Notes: a model not told the origin generated them from the letters alone. DNA of 64,000 bases from Amyelois transitella (GCF_032362555.1 NC_083511.1:7068001-7132000), one strand, 5' to 3'. Counted from the first letter of the stretch, positions 42,129 through 54,848 are shown. Translations and numbers: made by a program.

Positions 42129-44428
42129 CTAGTTTTCTTTTTTGTCAACAGCAACTTCTGGCTTTTCTTCTTCCGAAGCAAGTGTATGTTTGTTTGCTCG
42201 TCTTCTTGCGTGCGGTCCGAGTCTGGCGTGACGCTTCTCTGCATGAACTACTCCTTCTTGTTGTGATACCTGTAATGGAAAAAAATATCATCTTTTAAGG
42301 AGTCGATTATGATGAATCGTGTCATTGATAAGATAAAATATCTAATTCATTTTTCTACCAGCGTGTATTTCAGAGCCTGAGTTGAATTAATAATTGTGGG
42401 GTTTAATATGTTGTTGAATATTTTAAGTCAATTTAAAAACAAAAACAAAACCACTAGCTATATTAATAAAATAAAAAATAGAATGGTATAAAACTCTGAA
42501 CTTCGGATATACCTGAAATTCATATGTTCGTTTCATTTTTGGAGGGTGCTAATATTTACAGTTTAAGCAATACAATTAGTAACTTAGTTTTTTAAAGATG
42601 TTTTATTACTGATGTAGTCTTTCGGGCAGTTTCAAGACTGTACATTTGTAAGTTTATCAACTTTATCTGTCCGATGAATACATATGATCAAATCAATTTT
42701 TAAAAGTAATGTTATATTTTATGAGCAGAGATTCTTATTTTAAACTACATAACACTGGCTTACCTGAATCCTTTTTTTCGCAGGCACATTATTTTCCAGG
42801 AACTTGTTGACAGCAGTTAATGTGTTAATAGGTATCTAAAATCATAAGATGATAATTATTAACTTGTTTTTACAGTCAATACAGCATTTAAAGTCTGGCT
42901 TGAAAAGTCACGTTATCTAGATTGTAGAGATTTGTAATTACGTATAGCAAATGTCGATTGTATAAGTATCGAAATTATATGTAGATGTAAAAATGAGTAG
43001 CAAAACGCAAATAAGTTTCAAAATTATATTTTTAAATATCAAGTTGCCTAGATCGTAAGTGATTACGATATTTTTAATTTTGGTATGTTGTACCATTAGT
43101 CTTATATTAACAAAAATGTGCTGCAACTTCCTTTCTTACTGTGCATAAAAATAAATTAAATATGGCTCTTATATATTTGTTTTTCAGCATATCTCTCTAA
43201 CTAATTTCAGCCGTTTTCATAGCATCCTTTGTCTTCAAAGTTATATTACATATTACTTTATTCTGTGTTATGATTTATACACAAACAAAATAACCTCAAA
43301 GCATAATAGATTGAAAGAAACTTTTTTTAATGAATTAATAAAGAAAGGTTTTCAATTACTGCATAATCCTACGCACATTCTCAAATTTAACTAATCAAAA
43401 GTTTTTGTTTGTCGTATGTTTTCGTATGGTAAAATACACATCATATTTTCGTATGGTACAAATTTACAAAGCGGGAAGTAATTTCATAACATGACAAATG
43501 ACAATGGTTTTTAAGATTTGCTTTCCTTTGAATTGTATTAAATTTTTTACAGCTGAGTCGACACTGAGCTTAAAAGCTTTATGGAGAATATGTTATTGTT
43601 AGGGGAATTAGTGGAATGAATAATTTAATTTTAAACATAGTTTTATAAAAATATATATACATACATACATAAACTCACGCCTCTTTCCCGGAGGGGTAGG
43701 CAGAGACTACCTTTTTCCACTTGCCACGATCCCTGCATACTTCCTTTGCTTCATCCACATTCATAACTCTCTTCATGCAAGCTCGGCGGTTTCGGGCACT
43801 TTTGACCTGACCCTTCACCAGGACGTATAAAAATATGTAATAATAAATACCAGTATACGTACCACAATTGATTTACACTGATTCAGGCCTCATTTGGTTT
43901 GTTTCCTTCATTTATGCGAAGTTCATACCATATTCGAATCCGCTTATAATGCACTCAATTACATATTAGTATTCTACCACCAAATCTTCTTAGTTGAAAA
44001 TTATGAAGGCATCGAATATTTTCCAAAATATATATTATGTAGGTATTCTACTACTTGACTATGTTAGTATAACAGCATTATAATTAGAAGTTATTAGGCA
44101 ATATATACATTAATTAAATTAACGTTTAATAATTTGACCTTGATAATTATCTTTGTGAAAAAAGGAATATGAAGATGTTCTTACTAGGTTTCCTATCAGA
44201 AATAACCAGCATTCATAAAATATCCACCACCCACATATATAGTAATAATTATTACCTACACCAGGATAATCTTGTGCATATTCAACCTATGAATATTTTT
44301 ATGTGCCAATGAACTTACAGCAAAAATGTCTTCAATGACTTTAGATACAGCCGGTGTCTGTACCGTGATCGCTGTATCTGATGATGATGACGGAACATGC
44401 TTTGATGAAGTTATAGAGTCTGATTCTT
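42129..44428 (-). CDS. Exon set A: C-terminal exons of a secreted-type protein, 5' end not found
   Basis: Three minus-strand exons with GT-AG borders: 44428-44319, 42835-42764 and 42269-42129 (stop at 42131-42129). Phases fit: the first accepts phase 1, and the others join at phase 0. Together they encode 106 residues: a Ser/Thr-rich segment (ESDSITSSKHVPSSSS), KVIEDIFA, then IPINTLTAVNKFLENN and a basic/charged C-terminus (EKRHARLGPHARRRANK...VDKKEN). No start codon or signal peptide was found for this set. The DIF / IPI-TL-AV--FL junction matches exon set B, so A and B are duplicates. A may be a separate gene or an alternative 3' end of the unit at 47-55 kb. Function unknown. Confidence 0.55.
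43655..43827 (-). repeat. 3' fragment of the 19.7-21.4 kb LINE family
   Basis: Minus strand, within the intron of exon set A. Tail ATACATACATACATAAACTC, then TCTTTCCCGGAGGGGTAGGC, CATAACTCTCTTCATGCAAG and TTTTGACCTGACCCTTCACC, the reverse complement of 21225-21385. Confidence 0.88.
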
Positions 44429-45216
44429 CTGCAGATTAAAAATATATAAAGAAAATTAGAACAAAGATAAAGAAAATGTACTTTAAAAGCAATGATATTA
44501 AAGTCCATATTACATGCCTTCTTTTTTAGTTAACTATTTGAAGTGACATGATAGAAAATAAATATTATTGATACCTGTTGAAACATTTTGATGTTACTTT
44601 TTGATCTTTAATACGATACGATAAGTACTGATTTCGAAGTAATTTTTTTTATAATAACGCTCCGTGGGATTGAGGATTGAGTTAAACCAATATATATAGT
44701 ACTATCTTCTTCCGATGTTATAGTTATACCGGATACGATATAGTATATAACGAAAACATTTATAAAAATAAATACGTAATAAAAACCAGAAGATAAAAAT
44801 ATGATCAAAATTCGGAAATGATAAAAATATCATCACAATTTAGAGGCCAACGAAGCAGGCAAGATTATCCTTCGTCGTTTTCTATAGGTCTCATTCCTTT
44901 CTTATCGCTGCTGTAAAATACTCATAAACATTTTTACATAGTCGTAAAACTTACGCTTAGTCAAATATAAACTCTTCCAAAGGGGATTGATTCTATAAAA
45001 AATGCAACTCAATTGTAATATTGGATTATATAATATTAGCTCATTTTATCGGTTGTTTCAGTGCGATAATGAATTCATGACATGATTTCTGAGTTTTAAT
45101 AATTTGTAATAAATCGCTATCACTAGTTAATAATATCATGATTGAGCTGCAGTTTTGAAAGACACTATCTCATTATATGTATATCTATCAAATTAAAATG
45201 ACATAAATTTAATTTT

Positions 45217-45222
45217 TTTATT
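45217..45222 (-). terminator. Polyadenylation signal of exon set B
   Basis: AATAAA on the minus strand, 65 bases beyond the stop at 45287-45289. Confidence 0.55.
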
Positions 45223-45286
45223 CAAGTACTTGTATAAAATCTATCTAATGCATAATTACAATCTAGTTTGTCAAATAAACATAATT

Positions 45287-46643
45287 TTAAAAGTAAGCAC
45301 CTCCTTGCACTGAAGCTGACTTTTGGACGGACACACTTGTACTTCCAGCGGTGTTTCCAAGGAAGTTACCAACGGCTTTCAATGTGGAGATAGGAATCTG
45401 TAAGTAAATCGTAAGTAATCAACATTATTATAAGAAGAAGAAGAAAATCTTAGTTTATAAAAGAAAGGTTGACTGTTTTATTGATAGACACGTCAGCGCA
45501 TAGCCAAAACCGCTATGTCTGCCTAAAGTAAAGATTTGAAATTTGGCATGTGGTTTTTTTTTAAAGTATTCTAGAGGTGAACTAATGGAGGATTTCCAGG
45601 AATGCCCGTTAAAACGGAAATTAAAGGGATTTTTTATTTTACTCGGGCGTAGCTACGGACATTTCTAACACTTTAAACATAAATTACAAAAACAATACAT
45701 TAAGTTATACAACTATTTGTATATTTATGATTCTTACATTGAAGATATCTGCGAAGAAATTGGGGTTTCTTGTAAAAACAACTTCTTTGGTATTGACTCC
45801 ATGGGCACCTCCGCCAATATTGCCTGAAGCGCTTGCTGATGCTCCCACATCGGCGGAACCTTCAACTCCCACGTCAATTCTTCTCTCTACAGCTGGTGCG
45901 ACGTCTCCTCCTACATAACCTCCAATATATGCTGTCTTTCTTAAATGGTGACGTGGTTTATAATAGGTTTGAACTGTGTGCTTTTCCACAATTTGGGGAG
46001 ATTCAACATTTACCTGAAATACATTTATGAAAATTGTTAGCGTGTCTTCATTATTATTATATTAATTAAGATTTAAACGTGCTTTTTTAATTGAACAGTG
46101 GTTAGCAAGAAGCACATTTATTATGAATTTATCACGATTTGTGTAATCCTTGGGTAGTGATTTACCAAGTAGCAAATTGATAGATATGAATCTGCTGTGC
46201 ATCGTGCCAGGTTTTGATCGACACGTTGGTGTTGTCTTTAATTCATAGACTAAGTAACAAACCTGAGAAAACCAATGCACATCATTACGTTGGGGCACCT
46301 TCCACGATAAATGATTGTAGTATTTTGGAAATAGGATATCCTGCAATCTATCAACAAAATGTATCATATAATTAAATTTTCTCACATTTCTTATTTTACT
46401 TACTTCTTTCACAGCAACAGCAGGTACTGCTTCAACTTTAACATCTGTTGCTACATCTGTCTCTAGAGGGACAAAATTCACCTCATTCGTAGCATCTAAA
46501 TTAAATTCTTTGTGGGGCTTCTTATGGATTGGTTTAATTTCTTCAGTAGACTTCACGGCAACGTTAGTACCCTTCATTACTCCAAAAGAGTTGGAACCAG
46601 AGAATGTAAATCCTGATGCTCCATTAACAGAAGTGGCACCTCC
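45287..46643 (-). CDS. Exon set B: Gly/Ala/Val-rich C-terminal exons, 5' end not found
   Basis: Minus-strand exons 46643-46404 (80 codons), 46013-45738 (92 codons) and 45397-45287 (36 codons plus stop), all phase 0 with good GT-AG sites. The product begins GGATSVNGASGFTFSGSN, then a Lys/Glu/Val-rich part (KSTEEIKPIHKKPHKEFN, TDVATDVKVEAVPAVAVKE), a Tyr/His-rich strip (TVQTYYKPRHHLRK), a glycine/alanine repeat-like part (GGYVGGDVAP, DVGASASASGNIGGGAHG), FFADIFN, and the end IPISTLKAVGNFLGNTAG...GGAYF. Composition suggests an extracellular structural protein (silk, cuticle or matrix); that is inference. No upstream exon lies between it and the end of gene C, 371 bases away, so it may share gene C's 5' exons. 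Confidence 0.6.
45585..45662. repeat. Possible Helitron 3' remnant in a B intron
   Basis: Contains ACTCGGGCGTAGCTACGGAC, like the 3' hairpin region of small Helitrons. The ends are unclear. Confidence 0.3.
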
Positions 46644-46957
46644 CTGTGAAAGTAAATATGTTAAAGTATTCCATATTCCCTAGTTTAAATAGACATGCAT
46701 AATAACACTCATGATGAATCTACTATTACTTCTTAACCTTACTACCTTTAACTTTTAAAAATATCGGATTAAGCTTCATGCGATGAGTATTGTGAGGTAA
46801 GTGCATTGATTTTTGGATGACGCTCGATGTAACATGCACTTATATTCTAGAGTACAATTACCTGTTTCCAGTATACTAGTTGATTTCTTGAAAATAATAA
46901 GGGATATGGATGGTTTGTTTAATAAAGGTAAATCACAAGAACACATTTTATGGATTA

Positions 46958-46963
46958 TTTATT
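46958..46963 (-). terminator. Polyadenylation signal of gene C
   Basis: AATAAA on the minus strand, about 50 bases after the stop at 47014-47016. Confidence 0.65.
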
Positions 46964-47013
46964 AAGAAATATGAGTATTAGTAAAACACTGGGGCTTAAA
47001 GTCCATCACCAAA

Positions 47014-50000
47014 TTATTCAAGACGCTGCGCTTTCTTCAATGCCTTTTTAGCTTCCTTGATCCTACGCCTCTCTTCTTTCCTTTTTGCATAAGCAAGTTT
47101 ATCACCTACCATGCCCGACGAAGCACCATAGTTTCCTGATTGTGCCGACGCAAAGCCAAGTCCTCCGGTCTTATCAGAATTTACTCCTCCTGCTAGTCCA
47201 GCAGAAGCCTTAACATTGTTTCCGGCAGTAGCTCCAGCATAAAGTCCTCCTAAAAACGAAATGAGTTAATTAAAAATTGACAGAGCTTCGTTAAACCGCG
47301 TAAATCTATTAGTATAGAGTTAGGGATTTCAAAATATTTTTTTTGCTTGACGGTGTCGACGTGTGACATTGAAACAAATAAACTTGAAAATGAATATTAT
47401 ACATGAAACGCCTTTTTTCCCGGAGGGGTAGACAGAGACAACATCTTTCCACTTGCGACTATCCCGGCATACTTTTTTCGCTTTATTATAGTGCTCTTCA
47501 TGCAAGCTCGGTGGTTTCGTTTACTCTTGACCTGATCTTTTGCCAGGACGTTCTTAATTTAATCAACGTATGTTCGTCTAAGCCTTCCCATTCCTACCTA
47601 TTAATTCACACTCTCTTTGTATACTCGCTTAGTCAACCTGATTTCATTCATCCTCTCCACATGACCAAACCATCTTAATATACCCTTTTCTATTCCTGTA
47701 ACAATATTTTCTTTCACATCACAACATTCCCTTATCACGCTGTTTCTTATCTGGTCACTCGATTTATATCGATCATACTCTTTAACGCTCTCATTTCTAC
47801 CGCAGGCTCCTCAGTTCATCACATTAACGATAGAAAAATTCCTATTTTTCTATGGTCAACTTTGGTGGTTATCACCCAGCAGTAATATTTGTAATTATGC
47901 CCAAAAACGTCAATATTTGATATTTATCCAGAATTATAAGGATTACTAAAAAATATTCAAACATACTGTAATCAACAATTAAAAAGTACCTTGTTCAATC
48001 CTAGAAGCGACACTGTAATAATAATTAATGTTGTACCTGTTATCATAGAGAATCACAAACGCAAAAGTAATTTTCTTTTGCCCTTTGGCTTTTATTCATA
48101 AAAAGTTATTAAGCTTTATAAAAACAGTCATCATAAAGCAATTACATGATGAAAGATATAATCTAAAATAATGATGAAAATTAAGTCTATCTCAGAAAAA
48201 CTTATAACAATTATAAAATGTAATAATAAAACCAAAGTTCACAAATAATCTTTCTTATTTTATTTAGCGAAGGTCATGAGCACATGCTAATACTAATGTT
48301 ACTAATAAACACTGAATCGATAATCTTGATAACAGTTTTCCATTTGTACAATTTGAATTTCCGAAGGTTTAACAACTGTTTTTGCTACTTAAACATTTTT
48401 GTAACCTCGAGATTGTAAAACATGCCAGTGCTTTAATAAAATGTTTTCAGTCTTCTTCGTAAACCAAAGAAGTAATTAACAACTGCATCAGGTCCATATT
48501 ACTACTTGTGAACAAAACTAAAAGAATAATACTCGTAGTTTGCGTTAGTCGTCTTTTACAATGCTGAGTCTCGAAGGTCTAATTGGACAATTACGTTGAC
48601 CTTATACTTGCTTCAATAACGAAGTTATTCTATTAATCTTAGAATTTTTTTGTCTTTTCAATGATTATTCATTTTCTTGTCTTAAATATTTGATAAAGAT
48701 TTTTATACATTTAAGTATTAATATTTAAGCAAAAAGTAATTTTAATTATTTAAGTAATTTAAACCATGCTAAGTAAGTGCTTTTTTAAAGCGATTTGTTA
48801 CATCATCATAACAACGTAACTATAACTTATAAGTTTATGAGTAACACATAATTATTAAGTTCCTTACCTGCAGTTCCACCATTGCCATCGACAGTACCGC
48901 CTAGACCAGCTCTTGCACCTTGACCATAGGGGGTTCCAGCCTCGGCAAAGAGACCACCGCCAGCTCCGCCATTTCCTGAAAAGATACCATCATAATTCGT
49001 TTCACAAATTTTAGTATTCAGAGGAATCGAAAAAGCTTGAACTTTCACGGAAAGGCTTATAAACTTAGGATTCGTCTTGTAGGCGATGAGCTAGCAACCG
49101 GTCACTACCTATTTGAATCTTAATTTCATCATTAAGCCACACAGCTAAACTAGGACTTTAGTTTTCTCAAGACTGTTGGCTCTGTCTGCTTCTTAAGTGA
49201 TAAAGACGTGATTATTTTATGTTTGTATGTGTCTGTTATAGCTATGTTTTAGGAATCAAAAGAGCATTACCAAAACACATAAATTACTATTTTTATTACA
49301 TATTTCAAGTTTTTGTTTGTTGTTTATTGTGCATTAATTTTGAATAGTTACTTCTTTAAATTATGCTCTTATCTCTGTCTCTAGTTATTGCCTATTTCTC
49401 TTGATAGTCTGTTTTGAGTTATTTATCTATACCAAATTAGAAGAATAAATTTCTAAAGATAGTTTTAAAGTTAAGTGTGTAAATAAGTAACATTAAATGA
49501 CTTGGTTAATCCTACTTATATTGTCTAATATTTTTTTTTACTAAGTTATAATACTACGACTTACCTCCTAATAACCCACCTAGTCCAACTGCTGCGTGAT
49601 AGCCACCAAAGTTGACTCCTAATTTTCCATCGTTAAATGTGATGAACTGAGGAGCCTGAAAAAATGATCATAATTATTTTTGATGAATATTTTCATTATT
49701 TTTGTTCATTTTTAAATTCTTTGGAAGATAATGCTCAGAAAGAATATAAATTTTTACTTATAGTAATTTAGAACAAAATATCTCATTCAATTTCAAATTT
49801 CTCCTAGAAAGTATCAATATTAAAGTCAATCAATGATTGGAAGTATCATGTTTGAGGCTAATGAACGTGAGTTTCTCCTTTTAGGTGATGAGATATATAA
49901 AAATGTCACTTTTTGATTCTCAATAAAATCATTGAACTATACACCAAGTGGCATTTAAGACAACGTTTCAAGACAATCGGTTCTGTGCATTTCGTAAGGG

Positions 50001-53000
50001 ATAAAGACGTCTTTGTATCTATTTATGTTCGTTTAAGATCTAGTAAAATAAATAAATTCCTTGCAACACTTACAAGGATTACTAATAAGGCATTTCCATC
50101 AATATTGCGCAGGTATAATGGAATTTATGTATTTATATGACGACATGAGAAAATTTCCATAACATGTAGTGTTTTTATCACAGTAATGTACAGTGAAAAA
50201 CATAGGTAGGAGTAATCGGTCGCACATTTATGCTCATATTTTGTATATTTCTACCGTAACATAGTTCATCCACATCTTAGAAAAAACAAACTTTTGGACG
50301 ATGTTTATTTATATAATCCATTATCAAAAATCTTCAAATATAAGGAAAAATCTATTTGAAAGCATGCAGAGGCATAGATAGACGGACATAAGTATCGATA
50401 ATAATATAATTCCTTTTACATGCATAACATCACATCTCTTTCCCGGTAAAGTAGGCAGAGATTACATCTTTCCACTTGCTACTACCATTTTTAAATTCTT
50501 TCGCGTTATCTACATTCATAACTCTCTTCATTTCAATTTTATTCAAGCTCATCGGTTTCGGGTACACTTCACCTGACCTTTCGCCAGAACGTCCCTGATT
50601 TGATCAAGGTTTGTACATCCAGACAATCCCACATACGCCTAAGGTTACTTGATCAGATTTAGTAGAATGAATTTCGATGTACACGGATTAATAAAACAAA
50701 ACATGTATTCGAGATCTTGAGAGTAGTAAACGGAAATTATTCGCATCATCGATGTCGGTTATCGGACTAAGGATTACCGCGCTGCGTGCATACATTACCC
50801 ACGTCAGAGAGACGAGTCCTGCATATAGATTGCAGTTAACACTTAGCACAATTCCATTTTGAGTCATAAAATAAGAAGATTAAAAATGGATTTGTGTTGA
50901 TTATTTATATTTTGAAAATATTATTAACCGAATGAAAAATCAACAAAACACCATAAGAGACAGAATAAAAAGACAATAAATAAAGAAAAAAAAACGATTC
51001 ACTGTAAATTTAAAAGAACTTTTAATTTTCTTTACAGTTAAAATGTTAAGAGAGAAATTCATATTGATTCATTGACATTCCTTATAGCAAACATTTATTC
51101 CAACACGGTTTTTACACAAAATACGTAGGCGCATAAATGTACATAGTTACTCGCAGTTAATACATCGCGCAACTTTCAAAGTATCACCAGATCCCTTGGC
51201 TACAAATAAAAGGCAACATAATTGTGGGACCGACTGTAACTAAGTTATAATAGAAACCGTATTCAGCTCACTACAGAGCCAAATTAAGCCTTCAGTCGAG
51301 TTTTCGATCAATAAGGTTTAAAATTACCACGCGTGATACTTAGCGGCGCACTTTATTAACGCCCACACAAAAGGGACTTCGGTAGTAATGAATATACGAC
51401 CGCTGTGCATCCGTACTGATAAAGGGAAGGCTATTGTGGAATTTATGACGAGAGCGTCATACTATGTATTTTGGGAAGATCGATAGCGATAGGAACACAA
51501 TGCGATATGGGAATAAAGAGTAAGGGACATGATACAATCGGGTCGTCATCAAGAGAATGATGATAGGAAATGCAAATGAGAGATGAAGTGGTTGATGTTA
51601 GTAAATTGAATGCCACTTCGCTTTTTGATACTGAATTTTGCAATAGTAAAAACATTTGTAACAGGAGTCTGTGCATTAAAAAAAGGCTTTTGCTTGAAAG
51701 TAAAAAGATTTTACATTTTTAATATAAAATCGAATGCAATTTAATATTGACGTAAAATTGTTAGGTAACTTTAAAAATAAGATTGTCAATATATTTTATC
51801 AAAAACAGCCTCCATGTTGAATTAATGTTTAACAAAGCATTTAAATCTAGTACGCAATACATTTTATTGTTGGTAGTTACTAGAAGGCACATAATATCAT
51901 GACCACTGACCAACATTCTGGCCAATAAACCAGCGATTACACCGCGAGATTCAATGTTAATACCGCCGTTGTTGTATTATGCAACTTTGGACAATTCCAC
52001 GGATGGCGACGCACATAATTACAACTGTAATTATTTAATGTTCAGTGATTGCAACACGCAAGCAATGAAAAATAATGAAATGACAGAAAACTTGAGATTT
52101 TTATCAATGTGTTTTTTACGAGTCTGCTTAAGAAAATTCAATGTGGATGATGCTAAAGAAGTTATCTTCTTAGCAAAATGAAGTAGATAAAATGAATATG
52201 TATTATATGTGAGAAAGTGTTTATCAATCAAGAGTATTTAATGCATATAAATTGTTTATAAAACAGGAAAAACTGCGTCAAAATCCGTCTCTGATCTAAC
52301 AGAAGAAAGCTTATATACAGCAGGCAGAAGCGAAAAGCGACTTTACTTTATACTTAGTAATTCAATAAGATTATTTTAATAATAAATTAACTTAAGGATT
52401 ACTTCTAAATGAATTCGATCTCGACTTGCAATTATTACAGGATTGAAAACACGTTGCATTGCCTAGTTTCAATTCTGTACTCTCCATAGTTTGAAGAATT
52501 GTGATGGTGTTATAACTATTATGAATCAACTAGAACGTTATTAACGTACATACGTCAAAGAATAAAAATTATCATAAATTAATTGGATTTCCGTTTCTAA
52601 TAATAACAATATCGATTTATTTATATTTTTAAAACGTCGTGTATGAACGTTTATGTAAGCGTAAAAAACTGTTTATTTTGTGCTTTAAGACATTATATAA
52701 AAAGAGACAAAATGAGAGTTTTGAAATATAATAATAATGCTGGTATAATACCAGCAAAATTTTGCCTTCGAGTTTTGTATCAATCGGCTTTGTCTTTTTC
52801 GTAAGGGACAAAGATATGTGAACCCAAAATAATCGTCTTTGCTAATCCCGTAGAAGATAAAGACGTGATATGTATGTGTTTTAAAATCCAAACATCCAAA
52901 TGAGCACCAATAAATAGCTCGTTAAAAAAGCAGCAAAACGAACAAAATAACGAAAACTAAACAGGACAGTGCTTCCCAACGCGTTCTTTTATTTTACGTT

Positions 53001-54848
53001 TGTACGAGTGCAGGTGGGTTTTACGATATCCCTGTTTCCAGTCACTGATTTTTATGTCCGTGTCATTGTGCTTGCCTGGTTGCGTGTTTAGGCTACTTGT
53101 GCGGAAAATATAAGATGTGATTATTTTAACATGAATGTAGGATTTATTTTTCTTATTTTTTTCGGTCAACTATTCTAATAGGTAAAGACTGCTATAGAGT
53201 TTGTCGTTAAAATGTCGATGGAAAATGAGAGTTAGGATTTTATTAACATAATTAATGAATGATGAATTTAATTTAATCTTCTTTTTTCGTCAGTCATTCA
53301 ATGTCAAAAGACTTTTATTGGTATTAAAAATGCGATTTATTTTTGTAGACCGTATGAATCATATTTGTGCAATCTTATTTGAATCTTCAATCGATATGAT
53401 CAGTCTGATTGTGAGCCCTATTGTGACCGTCATCTTCGTCAATAAATAAGTTAATTATACCTATATAATCTTTTATACCAAATAACATAAAATAAAAATT
53501 TATTAATTTTTTTTTAATATGGATTAGGTACCGCTGGAAATATCCTATTTGGTAAGAAGTTAGCATCAACCTTGATGCACGAACACTTTCAACATTCAGC
53601 GATATGTTGTAACATTTGCCGTTATTAGCATGTCCAAGGAAATGTACAAATTTACAAACATAATAACATTTTCTACGACGAATCCAATTTTATTTTTTTA
53701 TATCCATGCTCAATTTACGTTAATGCATAACACTCCTGATAATAATTCAATTTTCAAGGAATTTCGAAACGTGCGGACTTTTGTTTTTGTATCATTGGTG
53801 AAAGGAGGAAAAAAAATCTCAAGATACATTTACCATGTAGCATATATTTAAAAGTAGCTATTCACCTTCTTAAGGCGGATAAAAAACACTTCCACTGCCA
53901 TACCTTTTAAGTTAATGTGTCGGTGTGGGTTTGATACTCGATTAGAGTCCTGGCTCCAGGTAAATTGTGTTTACTAATTTGTTATTAAAGTCTGTTGAAC
54001 CCGCGTTAGAAATTTAGTGCTATCTATGTAAGTGAAGGATTATAATAATAATGAACTTAAGGATGAACTAGCAGCATATCATTATTTGAATCTCAATTCT
54101 ATAATTTACTCATACAAAACGGAACGTGGCCTTTGAGTATCTACAGTCAGAACAGAACTGTTCGGAACTGTCTACCTCGCAAAGGTAAAATACTTGATTA
54201 TATGTATAAAACTACTAGAAGCTTATTATTTGATGTTCTAAAGCATCATCCATCATTAAAGTTAACACTAGACCTTTATCGGCTCCATTTAATAATATAA
54301 CAGGGGACAATCAAATCACTTTCCGTAGACAATCACACTGACGGCTTCTAATTGAAATGTCATATTTCCTAATAACGTAATACCACAGTCGAGTCACGCC
54401 CATCTACGTATAATTTACATATTATTATATTTAGGACTGATACGTGAAGCTTAACGTTGAAATTCGGTTATAGACTTCTTTTAAACTTTTGATGACTGAC
54501 GAGCTATTCTATCAATTCACAGTCTTACTTTCTTAACGGATTGTGATGCAATTTCGTAAACCTGCTTAAACGTAAACAGATAAAAAATTAGTGAAGGTAA
54601 GATTTTCGGATATTTCCCTTGGAACCAAAAGCCTTCCTTTAAAAATTAATAAATAATTATAGTTAACTCTAGTAAATACAATATAGAAATGTGTCGTCTT
54701 GTTACGCACGCAGTTTTCTGCGCAGATATAAAGCCATTTAACTTAGAATTGTGTGTGTTTTATTATAATAACTGATTTATGAAGGAGAACTCACCGCAGA
54801 TGCTTGCGACATCAGTGCTGCTAGTAATAAGACTGCGGGTTGCCACAT
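47014..54848 (-). CDS. Gene C: secreted glycine/alanine-rich protein with basic C-terminal helix
   Basis: Four coding exons on the minus strand: 54848-54795 (exon begins at 54853), 49655-49565, 48975-48868 and 47249-47014. All have GT-AG borders, and phases 0, 1 and 1 fit, giving 162 residues. Exon 1 encodes a whole signal peptide, MWQPAVLLLAALMSQASA. The next gives APQFITFNDGKLGVNFGG and a Gly-rich run. The third is Gly-rich (GNGGAGGGLFAEAGTPYGQG). The last continues Gly/Ala/Ser-rich and ends in a highly charged helix (YAKRKEERRRIKEAKKALKK). There are no cysteines. A polypyrimidine-AG acceptor five bases before the ATG shows a non-coding exon further upstream. Composition suggests an extracellular structural or silk/cuticle-type protein; no family is recognised. 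The 5.1-kb intron after exon 1 and the 1.6-kb intron before exon 4 hold repeats. Confidence 0.72.
47403..47805 (-). repeat. 3' fragment of the 19.7-21.4 kb LINE family, 400 bp
   Basis: Minus strand, in the last intron of gene C. CCCGGAGGGGTAGACAGAGA, CTCTTCATGCAAGCTCGGTG, CTCTCCACATGACCAAACCA, AACATTCCCTTATCACGCTG and AACGCTCTCATTTCTACCGC. It corresponds to about 20960-21365 of the LINE. Its 5' end abuts the exon-like piece at 47806. Confidence 0.88.
47806..47882 (+). pseudogene. Inverted, decayed duplicate of gene C coding exon 2
   Basis: Plus-strand sequence beginning CAG-GCTCCTCAGTTCATCACA and later TCAACTTTGGTGGTTATCAC, CCAGCAGT. This matches the minus-strand exon at 49655-49565 (APQFITFNDG ... 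NFGGYHAAV), including its acceptor CAG. About 12 inserted bases and a one-base loss break the frame. It lies in gene C's own last intron, opposite to the gene. Confidence 0.8.
49053..49233 (+). repeat. SINE family 1, 5'-truncated copy in gene C intron
   Basis: GGCTTATAAACTTAGGATTC, GCGATGAGCTAGCAACCGGT, GACTGTTGGCTCTGTCTGC and a GTTTGTATGTGT tail. Confidence 0.8.
49872..50027 (+). repeat. SINE family 1, decayed copy in gene C intron
   Basis: TTCTCCTTTTAGGTGATGAG, TTTTGATTCTCAATAAAATC, CAAGTGGCATTTAAGACAAC, and TAAGGGATAAAGACGTC near the tail. Confidence 0.6.
50424..50632 (-). repeat. 3' fragment of the 19.7-21.4 kb LINE family
   Basis: Minus strand. CATCTCTTTCCCGGTAAAGT, TACATTCATAACTCTCTTCA, CATCGGTTTCGGGTACACTT and ACGTCCCTGATTTGATCAAG; diverged. 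Confidence 0.75.
50633..54062. other. Long intron of gene C, nothing recognised
   Basis: AT-rich. A weak SINE-like spot is at 52780-52882 (TAAGGGACAAAGA, GATAAAGACGTGATATGTAT). No further exon of the glycine-rich type was found. Confidence 0.45.
54063..54209 (+). repeat. SINE family 1, 5'-truncated and decayed
   Basis: ATGAACTAGCAGCATATCAT, ATTTGAATCTCAATTCTATA, GGAACGTGGCCTTTGAGT, and a TATATGTATAA tail. About 20 bases are inserted in the middle. Confidence 0.65.

Noticed and set aside
45833..46030. Plus-strand frames of 63-65 residues over exon set B
   Set aside because: Antisense to the phase-consistent, splice-bordered minus-strand exon at 45738-46013.
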